Assembly (NCBI GenBank): GCA_001642005.1
Contig: LWCA01000247.1
Location: 1-36,794, forward strand
From: Intoshia linei
Taxonomy: Eukaryota; Orthonectida; Rhopaluridae
Direction: 5' to 3'
Length of the DNA: 36,794 bases
Part shown: positions 1 to 10,925 of the stretch, in pieces
Position numbering within the stretch: the stretch's first letter is position 1
Layout of the letters: every line of letters begins with the position of its first letter
Notes under the pieces: generated by a model
What the model saw: the letters and a program-made list of their open reading frames with translations, nothing else
What the model was told of the DNA's origin: nothing
Databases searched by the model: none
Translations under genes and position numbers: made by a program

Positions 1-137
1 TTGCTTTGAAAAATTATTTTGGCCCACTGTCAGTGACACAGGAGGCTAATCGGTAAAAACTCATAACTAATATATTCGAATGTTATATAATATACTAATT
101 AAGTTAATTTTTCATATTTAATTAACTTTGTTGCAAT

Positions 138-1256
138 TTGATACGTGTTTCTATAAATGTAATGTTGTGTGACCATATGGTCACACTGGGAGTATATGGG
201 TTAATAATAAAAGATAAAAAAATATTAATTGACGAAGATGAAAATTTTCTTCAAATGCAAATTGATTCTAACAGAGAAAGTGGAGCGTGTTCTAGTAGTT
301 TTTGCATATCTTATTTACAAACTTAACAACTATTACAACCAAAAAATTTTTATTTCCGTTTTGAATCGAAAGTAGAACCATATTTTGACAATTCTTTCGA
401 TGAAAATTATTATCCTCTCTATAAAGTTTCCACAAATAAATCAATAAAATGTGAAAAGTTAGCTAAAGCCTCATTATCTACAAATGTTTTCCCTCGTAAA
501 GTCAAGAAAATAATTTTAATTGGAACTAAAATAGATGTACCATCTAAAAGTTGCATTTTCAAGGCACAAATTAAATAATTAAATATGATAAAGCCTAAAA
601 TTAAAAATATGTTAACATTATTTAAAGGTGATTTATGTCTATATTTTGACGGAAAAAGGACCCCAAGTTATCAAAACTTGATTAAATATGTGGAGCATTT
701 TGTTGTATGTGTGTCAAGTAATATAGATAAAGGATTATCCTTTTGTATTTTTCTAAAAACATTAGTAAATGGAAAAGGTAAAACTATGCATGCCAATACA
801 AAAAAGATAAATGGGACAGCAATGCTTATATGAAAGCTGTCGCTTTCACGTTCTGGGTCTAATTATCAAACTTCTCTTAAATGTATATTTAAAATGACAC
901 AGAATGTCCAAATATAAACTTCCCATTTGTTGCATTTGTTCGAACAAATTTTGAAAACCTTAATTATAACTATGTTATAATAACAAACATTAAAAATATC
1001 ATTAATATTGAAGGTATATGGAGAAATGATTATTTAGAGTTATATGATCTCACCAATGCTTACTGAACTCAACGATCTGAAAAAAAAATCCAAAAATATC
1101 ATTCAAATATCCAGGATCTATATTCAATGCAAGATGGAACACAAAGGCAATTAACGCTATTAAAGCAAAGCTAATCTTAGGAATGAGAGACGCTAAGATG
1201 GTCGAGGCATGTGATTTTATTTGTTCATATTGTGTAAAATGCTTATTCAATTGTAG
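138..1256 (+). pseudogene. Decayed transposable-element protein (unnamed DNA-transposon transposase-like)
   Basis: Several open pieces in different frames on the same strand read like one broken protein. Frame pieces at about 352-577, 585-833, 907-1068 and 1113-1256 carry, in order, LYFDGKRTPSYQNL, YVEHFVVCVSS, NGKGKT, EGIWRNDYLEL, then NARWNTKAINAIK and a Cys-containing tail. This order (DGKRT, then NGKGKT, then a late ARW-KA motif) resembles an anonymous transposase family seen in insects and cnidarians; that match is from memory and was not searched. Stops and frameshifts separate the pieces, so it cannot be expressed. It lies in what should be an intron of the transporter gene. The minus-strand frame at 1050-1250 is its shadow. 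Confidence 0.45.
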
Positions 1257-1597
1257 GTAATTATTAATATTATTTTATATATCGAAAATTATCATAAAAC
1301 TAATATTAGATATTTCGAAGTGGCCGATTGGGGTGAAATTTCGAATTATTTAAATGGAAAAAATATGTTACTGCAAGTCAATGTCTAAAACGACATTGGA
1401 ATGTAAAGTTAAAACCCATAAAAATAATATAATATAACGAAATATCGGAACGAGCTCTTGTCCAAATGGAAATTATAAGATCAACAGTTAGAACCGATAA
1501 AAAATTGGAGTTAAAACTGTTGTACATTTCCAATGTTCAGTAAAATATACTTTTTCTAATTCAAAAAAAGTGTCAAAAGTGGATACCCTAATGACAT

Positions 1598-1753
1598 TAT
1601 ATGAATGGCGATAATAATATAATTAAAAGTTTCGATATTCCCCACTCAATGTTTGTTCAAACAAAATTGTCGTGTTCATATTGAGCTGAGTTCATATTCT
1701 AGAACGTTCATATATAACAGAATCGACGGTATATTATTATCGCCATTCATATA
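1598..1753. repeat. Foldback element with perfect 24-bp arms
   Basis: The 24 bases at 1598-1621 are the exact reverse complement of 1730-1753 (core ATGGCGATAATAATA). The spacer is 108 bp. A 27-bp motif starting GTTCATATATAACA is inside the right part (about 1705-1731) and repeats nearly exactly at 1803-1830. Just upstream, at about 1576-1590, is a TAGGGTATCCACTTTT-type end in reverse, like other elements in the window. It looks like a small non-autonomous foldback DNA element in the intron before the first transporter exon. Confidence 0.75.
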
Positions 1754-1904
1754 TGTTCATATTACAGTATAGTATGAATACAATGAAAACCTGGTCCCTG
1801 GATGTTCATATATAACATAATCGACTGTATACGGTAACACCTTTAATTTTATACAAGTAAAGGATAAATTTCATTGGTTCAACTTTTTGACTGTTCCAAT
1901 TTAG

Positions 1905-2349
1905 GTGTAGGATTTGCTTGTGTATTAATAGCATTATATGTGAGCTTTTATTACAATGTAATTATTGCTTGGTCAATTTTCTATGTATATTGCTCGTTCC
2001 AAAACCCGCTACCATGGACAACGTGTGGAAATTACTGGAATTCAAAAAACTGTCAATCAAATTCTACGAATCATCAAACCAATCATACTTTTCCGACGGA
2101 TGAATTTTTCGAGTAAATTGTGTTATTTATATCATTTTATCACACTGATACCTATTATGTATTATATAGTTATATTTAACATTCATATCATTATTTACAT
2201 TTATTTTAAGGCGATACGTTTTACAGCTCAACAAAAGTAACGGACTTGATAATATTGGACTACCAGATTATAGAATTATGATTTGTTTATTGATTACATA
2301 CTTTTTTCATTTCATGATTTTGTGCAAAGGTGTTAGATCATCTGGAAAG
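1905..2349 (+). CDS. Transporter exons for TM3, extracellular loop 2 and TM4
   Basis: Exon 1905-2112 begins after TTTAG and encodes TM3 ([13 protein letters not shown]) and the start of EL2, with two Cys in the loop ([13 protein letters not shown]) expected to form the conserved disulfide. NST and NHT sequons suggest N-glycosylation. It ends GA|GTAAAT. The next exon, 2211-2349, starts with G, restores the Glu codon (DEFFE then RYVLQ) and covers TM4 and the KGVRSSGK loop, ending before GTTTAA. The 98-bp intron holds nothing recognisable. Confidence 0.9.
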
Positions 2350-5300
2350 GTTTAAGTGAACCCAGAGCCGTGTAGAGGTTTCCCATTATTTCCATTTACC
2401 AATTTTCCAATGAAATACAATTAAATTAAAAACATAATTTGTGGTACACGGTTTATTTAGTAGAAATTTAGTTAAATGGGTACATAAAAGGATATAGTTT
2501 TTCAAATTTGATCATTTCACCGTGTTCTCAGACGGATATTGAATCTCACACGGCACTGCGTGAACCATAAAGTCATTTATTCTGATATTTATTATACAAT
2601 ATATTTATGATAAATATTTTAGGCCGTATGGATAACTGCTACACTACCATATGTTATATTAGTCGTACTTCTTGTTAGAGGTGTGTTATTACCAGGGTCA
2701 ACTGATGGAATTTTATACTTTATAACACCAAATCTATCAAGATTAAAAGATATTAATGTACATTTTACATGTCCATCTATTTCAGTTTCAAATTTTTATT
2801 TTGATTTAGGTGTGGATTGATGCAGCGATACAAGTTTTTTATTCAGTTGGAGCAGGGTTTGGCGTACATGTTACGTTTGCCAGTTATAACAATAGGAATA
2901 AAAATTTTATCAGGTAAAATTAGTTTTCACGATATTTAATTGATACGGCCCAAGGAATACTGCAGCCCTACTTGGATACTTAATAATTTTTGGTATATTT
3001 TTATCGATGGCAAAAATTTATTCATATTACATTTTTTAGTTTATCCCGGTAGCTGAAAAAATATGAATAGCTTTCATACATTACAATGCATTGTATTGCA
3101 ATTTTTCATTTTTTTCATAGATTTCATTCCTATTTACATTATTTAAATTCATTTTAAGTGTAAATTGTACATTGACAAAAATAAATAAATAAAAACAATA
3201 TTAAATACATTATAATTACATTAGAGACTGCATAATAACGTGCCTTGTCAATACGTTTACAAGTTTACTAGCTGGAATTGTGGTATTTAGCTATTTGGGC
3301 CATTTAACGGTTATCAGAAATGGTCAAAATATTAAAAATGTTGCTATTCAAGGTTTTAATTGCATTTTATGTTATAATTATATAATAATGTGTATCTATA
3401 TTATAAATACTCTATTAAGCAAGATTTTATAATATTTTTTAACTTTAGCACCCCAAGTTGGTGAAATTAGATTCGTCGCCATATAATGCATTTATTAATT
3501 AAATTTAATTTAATTTTTGGTTCGTTTTTTTATAGTGTTGTGGATTAAGATATGACCTATAAACGAAGTACATGTACCTTAGGGTGTTACATTTTTTCGA
3601 AAATTTTAGAATTTGATAAGCAATTTTAACAGTTTTAGAAACAATTTTAAACGTGATACCGACTTTATAATATTGTTCTCCATGTTTAGTTATACAGTTT
3701 ATTTTTTTAAATTTGTTTCTAGCTCAATTGTTTTGAATTTTATTAACGATGTAATTTTTCGAATTCTGGCTATTTATATTATTTAAATGTATTCAATGCA
3801 TAATATAAATTGCTTATTATGAACTATGATATGATATCGAACTTAAATTATAAAAATTGTTATTTACAATTATTTAACAAATAAATTATTGATGTTAAAA
3901 ATATAATTATTTTCAATTTTCTAGGGTGTGCGGCGCACACCTTACACACTATGACGCTACGCCACTGCCTAATGTACATAATGTAGTAGTTTTCGTACAT
4001 TTTGATGCACAAATTCAGTATATAGATAAACAGAGTTGTTTATGTAATTACCCAATAGCTTTAATGCAATGCATAATATATCTGAGTACACAACACTGTA
4101 AAAAACGGTTTTTGAAAATAATTGAGTTATTAATTTTTTAAATACAACAATTGGCAAAAAGGAACTCAGATAAGTTCATCTATAATAAAAAGTATAAAAC
4201 TAAAAATAATATAAATAGAAATAAACATAGATTCGACTTTAGGGTATGCAATTATATGACTAATCACTCTGCCATATGTAAAAAATAGTCAATAGGGTGT
4301 CAATTTTTTAGAAGAATTGTCGAATTTCGTTGATCTCGTTCTAATCGAGTGATTCATTAATACAATTGACACCCTAATTGTATCAGTACATAAGTAGTTT
4401 TGTATATGGTTTTTATTACTTTGGATTTTATTTGTTAAGAAAATCATACATTACATTACAATTTTAATGTTTTTATAGAGATTACAAAGACAAAGTGTAT
4501 ACCGAAAAATTTTGAAATACATTTATAAATATATATTATAGGTCCCGGTTTGGTATTTTCTATATACCCGGAAGCAGTATCAAAATTAGAATTTCCATCA
4601 TTTTGGGCAATATTTTTCTTTCTAATGTTGATTTCATTAGGGATCGATAGTGCCGTAATATTTTCTACTAATACATTAAAAATCACGCTAAACGGATTTA
4701 TTATACTGTCAGGCCTGTCAAGACCGCACTATATTTCCATTTTATAACAAAGTTATCAGAAATTTTATAATCATTTTACTATATGACTGCATATACAATG
4801 TAATTATACAAACATGGTAACTGTATATGTGATATATTTTCTATAATGTTATACCCTTAATATCTCAATAAATATTGAAATAACAAAATGGTATTGAGTA
4901 ACGGTATTGAGTGGTCTGACTGTATATAAAGTTAAAATAGCTAAAAATATGACTTTTTTAATCCATAATTATTAAGTATGTATTAAAATGTATTATTATA
5001 ATAAAAACTAGGTTGACTGTTATGTACTACGTACAAACAGGACCTAGCTCTGCCGGGGCACATTTTATATTATGCTTAAAAAATAAATTCACGTTGAAAA
5101 TCTATTTTAAAAATGTTACTATTATCAATCCTTTAAAGGAGTGGTTCCCAAATTTGTGTATGGTGGAACCATCATATCACATTATTTTTTACTTTAAATT
5201 GAATTATTCCATCTTAATTTTTTGTTTTTTAACCTTTTAAAAATAAAGTAAAAACCATCAAATCCTAAAAATTGTCATAAATAGCATAAATTCCAGAAAA

Positions 5301-8300
5301 AATACAATTATAAAAACCGATTTTGTGATTTTCAATGTGATGATATATATTCAGTATCAATTTAATCAATACTTAAATGTATTATAAATAATGTATCAAT
5401 AATTAGCCGAATCTTCACTTTATAAACATTTTAGTAGAATTTTACCATATTTAAAAAGGATTGTAATAAATATAAAAATAATATTAACAATGTTGTTTTA
5501 GTTTTGTTGTTTAGTTTCTATTTAAATTTATTCAAAATGTTTTGAAAATAAGAATTTGAAATTTAAAAATTGCGTAGCAGTGAAAAAAATTCCAAAGGAA
5601 TGAATTATATAGATTTTCACACATATGTCTTTATTGGAAACATGTAGACTCACTGCACAATTTTTTTTGAAATTTTAGGATCAATATTTACATTTTCAAT
5701 TTTTGATTTTAATCGAAATATTTGAAAAATATTGGTTGATAATATATTAAAAATTATTTTTCATCGGGAATGCGTAGATTTCTCGGGTTCAACTTTTGTA
5801 TTTATATTAACTGGAATACGCTCTATCAGAATAATTTTTTTTTTTAATTTTTGGACTGTTAATTATTTCACATTTTTTGTTTTAATAAAATATTTTGAAA
5901 AAAAAATATGAATACTAAAATGCTTTTTTGACCGTGATGTCGTCACTTATTCGAATTGAAATTTTTTATGTGTGTTAACAAGATACAACTGTACCACCTG
6001 TAAATTTTTTAAAATTATAGGGCTGTTTTCATTAAAAAAAGAAGGGTAATTTGTGGTTTTGACCCTGAAAATATAATTTTTTTAAATTTAGATATATGAT
6101 AATGTTTATGATTTTAAAATCCGTATCAGCATATATATATTTTTTTAAATTCTCCAACTCGTATGATTTTTAAAAAGAGGGACAAATGGGGTTTTTGACC
6201 CGTAAGATGTGAGTTTGGGAGGTTGAAATTTATTTTATTATACATCCCGGAAAAAACTGTAATTGAAATGTGGAATTTATAAAATTCTAAGACGGGTAGT
6301 TATTTAAATAAAGCTGGACACACACACACACAAACAAAAATAGCGTAGCATATTATATAAGTTAGGATAAATAAAAAAAAACTAGCTAGAATATTGTAAA
6401 TGCACCAATTTTGGTAGATTTTTTAAAAAATTAGAATTCTGATAAATTTGAACCACTGAAATTGAAACAAAAAACAAAAAAAAATTGTTTCTAAACCTTT
6501 TTGCCTGGTCAGACTATGAAACATTTAAAAAAAATTGTGCCAAGCAAATAAAAAAATAGTAAACATTTTATATTTGTTAGCGTTTACTGGAAATCTTTAC
6601 TATGGTCTAAGATTTTGCAAAGCAAAGCTGCAAATTTAAGAAAAAAAGTTTTTCAGTAAAAAACAAAAAAATTGGATTTAACTTATTAATTACTGATTGA
6701 TCTAACTTAAGTTTGATCTATATACATTTTAGCGACATCAGTTTGAGGAAATTAATTCCTCATCCAACATAATTTTTATGGAAAATAAAATTCTGCCAAT
6801 CTTCTTATGATAATTAACATTACAGCAATGATGCCAACCTTTTTTCGTTCCTCGACAGCATTGAAATTCAATTTCAATTAAAACTATCAAAACGTTTTTC
6901 AATTTTTTTCGAACATTGTCGACATCTCTTCAGATTTTCGAGATCCCGGTTGAACCACGTAAATACCAATAAACAATAATGGATGATTTTTCATACTTTG
7001 ATCAATTTACTTCAAATTCGCAAAGCAGCAATGTTAGTAATTTTAGTAGGCCTTCGTATTACAATTAATTATTATTGTAGTATATTTCCTTATTGTCAAT
7101 GCACAATGTGCATGAGATACATGATACAACTGTACACCTGTACATTTTTTATTAATTAAATTATTATTAATGTAATGTAAATTGTATATTAATACAAATT
7201 ATTATTATATGCATTTTTACGTAGATGGGCGGATTTGAAGCAATTATTACTGCCGTCACGGATGAACTGTCACAATACAATTATTTTATGAAACACAAAA
7301 AATACTGCAGATATGTTGTCACATTTTTTGCTGTAACGATTTCATTTTTCTTTTCTCTACCCAACATTACCTATGTAAGTTATATTTACAGTCGATGCTG
7401 CCCTTTAAAAATATGTCAATATGAACTCTGATTAATGTGATCATTAGGGTGTTTTACAATTTTCCAAATTTTAGGGTATATTTTGTTTCCATTAATTTAT
7501 GAAATGAAAAATAATTACGAACTTCATTTTAAGGTTTATCTATAGTTTTTGGGGTTAATTGTAAGGAATCCATACATTACTAAAATGCAAAATAAATGAG
7601 CTAGAACTGAATTTAAGAAAGAAAAATGTACCATAAAACATGGTAAAACCATCAAAGACCTCAGATACATATAAACCTAAAAAATGCTGGAAATATATCA
7701 AATAAACTTATTTTTTGTATTTATCTTTACCCTTTTATATTAATTTCAACAATTGCATTTGTAAAGGCTAAATATTAATCGATCTAAATTTTTTTGATAA
7801 ATTTTTAAAATCAAAAATAAAAATCATGTAAAAACGGCTATTTAAAACTAAAAATATCAAAAGTGAACACCCTAATAACATATAATCATAAATATTAATA
7901 ATTTACTCTATTTTAACATAGGGAGGTATATACATCTTCTATTTATGGGATAAATTTGCTGCTGGAACGTCCATATTAACGGTCTGTTTTATGTTTTCAA
8001 TTGCAATGTTTTGGTTTTATGGTATTATTTATGAATATATCCTTAGATATAATGTATTTAAATTAAAAATTGCTAAAAAATCAGTGTGCAATCATTTATA
8101 TAGAAAATTGACATTTGCAGAAATTAAAAAAGCACAATTTTTAAATTAGATTTTACGGTGAATAAAGTAAGATTTAATTCAAACTCAGAAATTTTTATCT
8201 TCACTTTCAAAAACCCAAATTATCTTTTTTTTAGAGAAATGGACAAAATTAATATTTCTATACTTTTTACAGTTTAATCATTAAATATACGTAGTATAGT

Positions 8301-10823
8301 TTTTTTATCATTTTTTAAAATTTAAATAAATTTTTCATCGTTACGGACAGATAAAAAACGGAAATTACGGCACAGGCGTGGATCTACGTTGAAATATTTA
8401 AATGTGCGACACACTGTGACTATATTTTTAGATTTTCTAAATCGAATATAAATCCTAGCGCTAGAAAGATTCAAAAAATTAAATATCTAATAATTATTAT
8501 AATGTAAATGCATCAGTTTTTTTTCACGTGTATTTAAATGCCTAATAATACAATTTACCCATTTAATACAAATATTCAATAATACAACACTATATAATAA
8601 ATTATCAATTTAGGAATAAATAACTTGTCAAAGAATATAAAACAAATGGTTGGATACTATCCAAATATATTTATTAGAATATGCTGGAAATTTATCAGTC
8701 CTACCGTTATTTTGGTATAATTATTATATGATACTAGGTTGACTGTTATGTACTACGTACAAACAGTCATACCGTCATATCACATTAATTTTTACTTTAA
8801 GCTATTTTAACAATTTTTAGGAATTACTATTTTTGCTTTATTTTTAAGATTATACATTCATTATCTCTAATAAATTGAATAAATGGGATCACAAAATTGT
8901 TTTTAAAATTCTATACAAAAATGCTAGCCATATAAAATTAAGTAGGAATTATTCATTTTATATTAAAAGGTAATGTGAAATTCAAGTTTAGGAATGACTT
9001 CTTTAAATGAGTGTTAATAATGATTGGCATTTTTAATTAATATTTTATTATTGAATTTATTTTTTTGGTAGAATGAAATAAGTCCGCCCTCTGAAGAGCT
9101 AGGTGCTGTTTTGTACTACGTACAAAACAGGCAAGCTTGTATATTATATACGTGGCTTGCTTTAGAAAAATGGTATATATCAGGATGCCAAACATGTCGA
9201 TCACAGATAATTTTCTAGTCGATTGACAAAATTAGAATTAATTTTTTATTTTATTATTATTTATTTTTACTCATTAAAATTATCTTAATTTAATATTGAT
9301 AAAACTTAATTGTAATTATATATTGTTAAAAAGTAGTTAATTATATGTGAAGTGGATACCGGAAATTTACGTATTTAACCTTTTCTCTATCAATATTATT
9401 AAATGGTATACTTGCTACATTAAATTGTAACCTTTGGATTAGTCCACTATTTCTTATAGTAAGTTTTGCCGATAATTTTTAAATATACAGCGAAAGTGCT
9501 TCGAATTATTCCGAATTTTAATTTGTAACATATGTTCCGATCAGAAACATTTTTCTAGTCAATGTATTAGTCAATCACATCAAAAAAGATTGGATACCCC
9601 TGTATATATTATATAAAGTTTCTTAGCGTAATGAATAATTTTGGTTCAGAGTTGTTTTATATTAAAAATTAATTCAATTGATGTATACGGTATTTATTTT
9701 CAGATATTAATAATAGCCAGTTTTATATCCAACGATGAGTTGATATACGAATCTTCATCAGTTGGTACATTCAAATATCCTGTTTGGATTATAGTGATTG
9801 GATGGCTCATTTCTGCATCATCGATTTTGGCCATACCATTGTATGCTATATATATGTATTTTACTTTCAGTGGAACACCCAGAATGGTATATTTATTATT
9901 TAATCTATACATTAGGACAGTGTTTCTTAACTTGACCTTTTTTATTTCAGGATTCATCTTAAATTATCACAAGGTAAAAACACATCTATATTCGAAAATG
10001 TGCAAAGTTGAAATCATAATAATACAAAAATACTTCTACAGGCAGACCTCTCAATACCGCTATTTTGGTTTTTCTACATTTATGGAGGTATCAAGTGTTT
10101 GCCGTTATTGAGAGTATAACGGTGTAGCAAATAGATCATGTATATGGTTAATATGTATTAATAAGCATTCATTTAATAAAATAATAATAGATTAAATTTC
10201 ATTCATCTAACAAATGTGTTTTTTAACCTTTACGAGACCATGGTGATTTTCAAAATTGAAACCCAAAAAATTTCACTTTTGAAGCTTAAAATTCACAACT
10301 TTCCAATGTCATTATCTTTATGATCAAATTAAATTTGGCTTTAATATTTAGCTGAGAAAAACAAAAAGTATTCAATTTATGACACGCAATTATATAATCA
10401 CATCTCGTATATTGGATTTTCACACATGTTTCACTTCACTGCCTACTTTCATTACGCACTTGAACTCTACTCATGGCGCACTAGTTCGCCGCGACGTACC
10501 GGTTAAGAATCACTGCATTATGGTGTCCACTTTTGATGTGTTTATTTTTTTTATTACAAAGCTTATTTGCACGTGGATATCTTTTTTGATTTTAATCATC
10601 CAGGTGCAAAATAGGTACTTCTAATAAAAAAAAGTGGACACCCTACATTTTATAATTAATTACAGTAATATTGAAATAAAAAAAACTAAAACAATAATGC
10701 ATTTTGTTAATATTTTAGAGAATAGCGTTGATGATATCACCAGAATATGAACATGATCAAATTAAAAAAAATGGGGTTGCAGAGAGATTAAAGGTTCGTT
10801 ATACTATAAATTTTACAATTTAA
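1905..10823 (+). CDS. SLC6 monoamine (dopamine-like) transporter, 3' part, 11 exons
   Basis: Na+/Cl- dependent neurotransmitter symporter of the plasma membrane, which takes up monoamines. Exons: 1905-2112, 2211-2349, 2623-2757, 2810-2913, 3225-3352, 4542-4654, 7225-7374, 7922-8021, 8614-8714, 9704-9886, 10719-10823. Every junction is GT-AG and every phase joins. The product (about 488 codons) runs from TM3 to the C-terminus; TM1-TM2 with the substrate-binding Asp are upstream of the window. Diagnostic motifs: YYNVIIAW (TM3), GNYWNSKNC (EL2), WITATLPYV (TM5), VWIDAAIQV and GAGFGV (TM6), [12 protein letters not shown] and GIDSA-MGGFEA (TM8, sodium site 2 Asp-Ser), [11 protein letters not shown] (TM10 area), RICWKFISP (TM11). 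TM3 and TM8 wording is closest to DAT/NET rather than SERT, GABA or glycine transporters. Length matches the same part of known DATs. Exact substrate is inferred. Confidence 0.92.
2623..2913 (+). CDS. Transporter exons for TM5, EL3 and TM6
   Basis: Exon 2623-2757 encodes TM5 ([10 protein letters not shown], then [10 protein letters not shown]) and the start of EL3 ([11 protein letters not shown]). A 52-bp intron follows. Exon 2810-2913 encodes [19 protein letters not shown], the unwound TM6 segment that lines the substrate and sodium/chloride sites, and the FASYN motif. The GAGFGVH variant replaces the usual Leu after GFGV with His, which is unusual for monoamine transporters. The exon ends AG|GTAAAA in phase 2. 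Confidence 0.9.
3225..3352 (+). CDS. Transporter exon for TM7
   Basis: Starts after ACATTAG, completing the Arg codon of [10 protein letters not shown], the usual RDAIVT-type start of TM7. It continues through [13 protein letters not shown] and ends CAA G|GTTTTA, a weak but GT-type donor. The next exon (4542) supplies GT to make the Gly of GPGLVFS. Confidence 0.88.
3579..3800. repeat. Partial TAGGGTGT-family element
   Basis: Begins TTAGGGTGTTACATTTTTTC and carries the subterminal GAAAATTTTAGAATTTGAT, as the copy at 21224-21661 does. Positions 3645-3724 match 21431-21510 over all 80 bases. No right inverted end is visible, so the right limit is approximate and the copy is probably truncated. 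Confidence 0.65.
4293..4376. repeat. 84-bp miniature inverted-repeat element
   Basis: Left end TAGGGTGTCAATT (4293-4305) is the perfect reverse complement of 4364-4376. Ends begin with TA, as expected for a Tc1/mariner-type target. No coding capacity. Confidence 0.8.
4542..7374 (+). CDS. Transporter exons for TM8 and TM9
   Basis: Exon 4542-4654 encodes [16 protein letters not shown], the TM8 approach, and stops at GIDSA|GTAATA. Exon 7225-7374 resumes directly with [14 protein letters not shown], giving the canonical GIDSAMGG of dopamine-like transporters, whose Asp-Ser pair binds the second sodium. It then covers the intracellular loop (KHKKYCRY) and TM9 ([10 protein letters not shown]), ending before GTAAGT, the best donor in the gene. 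The intron between them (4655-7224) contains a long repeat. Confidence 0.9.
5008..6366. repeat. Palindrome-headed interspersed repeat (long copy)
   Basis: Starts CTAGGTTGACTG followed by an imperfect hairpin CTGTTATGTAC-TAC-GTACAAACAG (5017-5040), then GACCTAGCTCTGCC. A hAT-like GGAGTGGTTCCCAAA block (about 5140) is inside. The body (CGGGAATGCGTAGATTTCT at about 5766, AATTTGTGGTTTTGACC at about 6049) recurs at 25720-26250. The right side has a CA microsatellite (about 6318) and ends TATATAAGTTAGGATA. No protein is visible. The superfamily was not identified; boundaries are inferred by comparing copies in this window. Confidence 0.6.
6367..7224 (+). other. Intronic AT-rich sequence
   Basis: Rest of the transporter intron after the long repeat. 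I see no exon, RNA or clear repeat here, only A/T runs and the acceptor TTTTTACGTAG at 7214-7224. Confidence 0.5.
7445..7874. repeat. TAGGGTGT-family element in transporter intron
   Basis: Left TAGGGTGT at 7445-7452 and right ACACCCTA at 7867-7874, about 430 bp apart, inside the intron 7375-7921. The interior has no long ORF and includes TTCCAAATTTTAGGGT near the left end, similar to the subterminal sequence of the other copies. Confidence 0.6.
7922..8714 (+). CDS. Transporter exons for EL5, TM10 and TM11 start
   Basis: Exon 7922-8021 encodes [19 protein letters not shown] and TM10 ([10 protein letters not shown]); the AAGTSIL string is typical of monoamine transporters. Exon 8614-8714 begins GA, completing Gly, and encodes [16 protein letters not shown], then [13 protein letters not shown] (TM11 start). 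The intron 8022-8613 holds no recognised element. Confidence 0.9.
8715..9703 (+). other. Transporter intron with two palindrome copies
   Basis: Holds a short internally deleted copy of the palindrome-headed repeat at 8735-8805 and a second hairpin copy at 9090-9170. The rest is AT-rich with no exon seen. Confidence 0.65.
9106..9130. repeat. Perfect 11-bp stem, 3-nt loop palindrome
   Basis: CTGTTTTGTAC (9106-9116), loop TAC, GTACAAAACAG (9120-9130): the two arms are exact complements. It is the best-preserved hairpin of the family found at 5017, 8743, 12276, 25691 (truncated), 26699 and 36136. A second small inverted pair, GCAAGC/GCTTGC, follows at about 9132-9161. Confidence 0.8.
9704..9886 (+). 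CDS. Transporter exon for TM11 end and TM12
   Basis: After TTTTCAG the exon reads [17 protein letters not shown], then [13 protein letters not shown] and [15 protein letters not shown], the standard final two membrane segments of SLC6 proteins, and ends TPRM|GTATAT. Phase 0 at both ends. The reverse-strand ORF over the same bases is a shadow. Confidence 0.92.
10519..10645. repeat. 127-bp miniature element, TAGGGTGTCC type
   Basis: Left TATGGTGTCCACTTTT (10519-10534) matches the reverse complement of 10630-10645 at 15 of 16 positions. Lies in the last transporter intron. No coding capacity. Confidence 0.75.
10719..10823 (+). CDS. Transporter C-terminal exon
   Basis: After TATTTTAG the exon reads [25 protein letters not shown], the usual SLC6 post-TM12 tail (RI-LISPEYDH type), then VRYTINFTI and stop TAA at 10821-10823. 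AAG|GTTCGT at 10794 could be a donor, in which case one more short exon lies downstream; none was recognised. An AATAAA occurs at 11265-11270. Confidence 0.8.
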   Translation, partial: RIALMISPEYEHDQIKKNGVAERLKVRYTINFTI

Positions 10824-10925
10824 TTAATTTAGTTAAAGCATTGGATATCAATATAAATTTATTAATTCATTAAATGTATTAAACTATTATTCTATGGACA
10901 TTTATATTAAGGGCTGATAAACTTT

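Larger units (their letters stand above)
3353..4541 (+). other. Transporter intron with TAGGGTGT-type elements
   Basis: About 1.2 kb without host coding sequence. It holds a partial TAGGGTGT-family element from 3579 (including an 80-bp block identical to one at 21431-21510), an 84-bp complete mini-element at 4293-4376, and AT-rich filler. An inverted pair around ATCTGAGT (about 4082) and ACTCAGAT (about 4165) may be a remnant of the TGCACTCAGAT family. Confidence 0.7.

Noticed and set aside
1050-1250. 66-codon minus-strand ORF that looks membrane-like
   Set aside because: The + strand of the same bases continues the transposase-like relic with a recognisable ARW-KA motif; the hydrophobic look comes from AT-rich antisense.
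3926-4157. Overlapping small ORFs on both strands
   Set aside because: Inside a transporter intron, no family resemblance, both strands open by chance.
9949-9971. Micro-exon between TTTCAG and GTAAAA in the transporter
   Set aside because: It is 23 bp and would break the phase between exons 9704-9886 and 10719-10823, which join cleanly without it.
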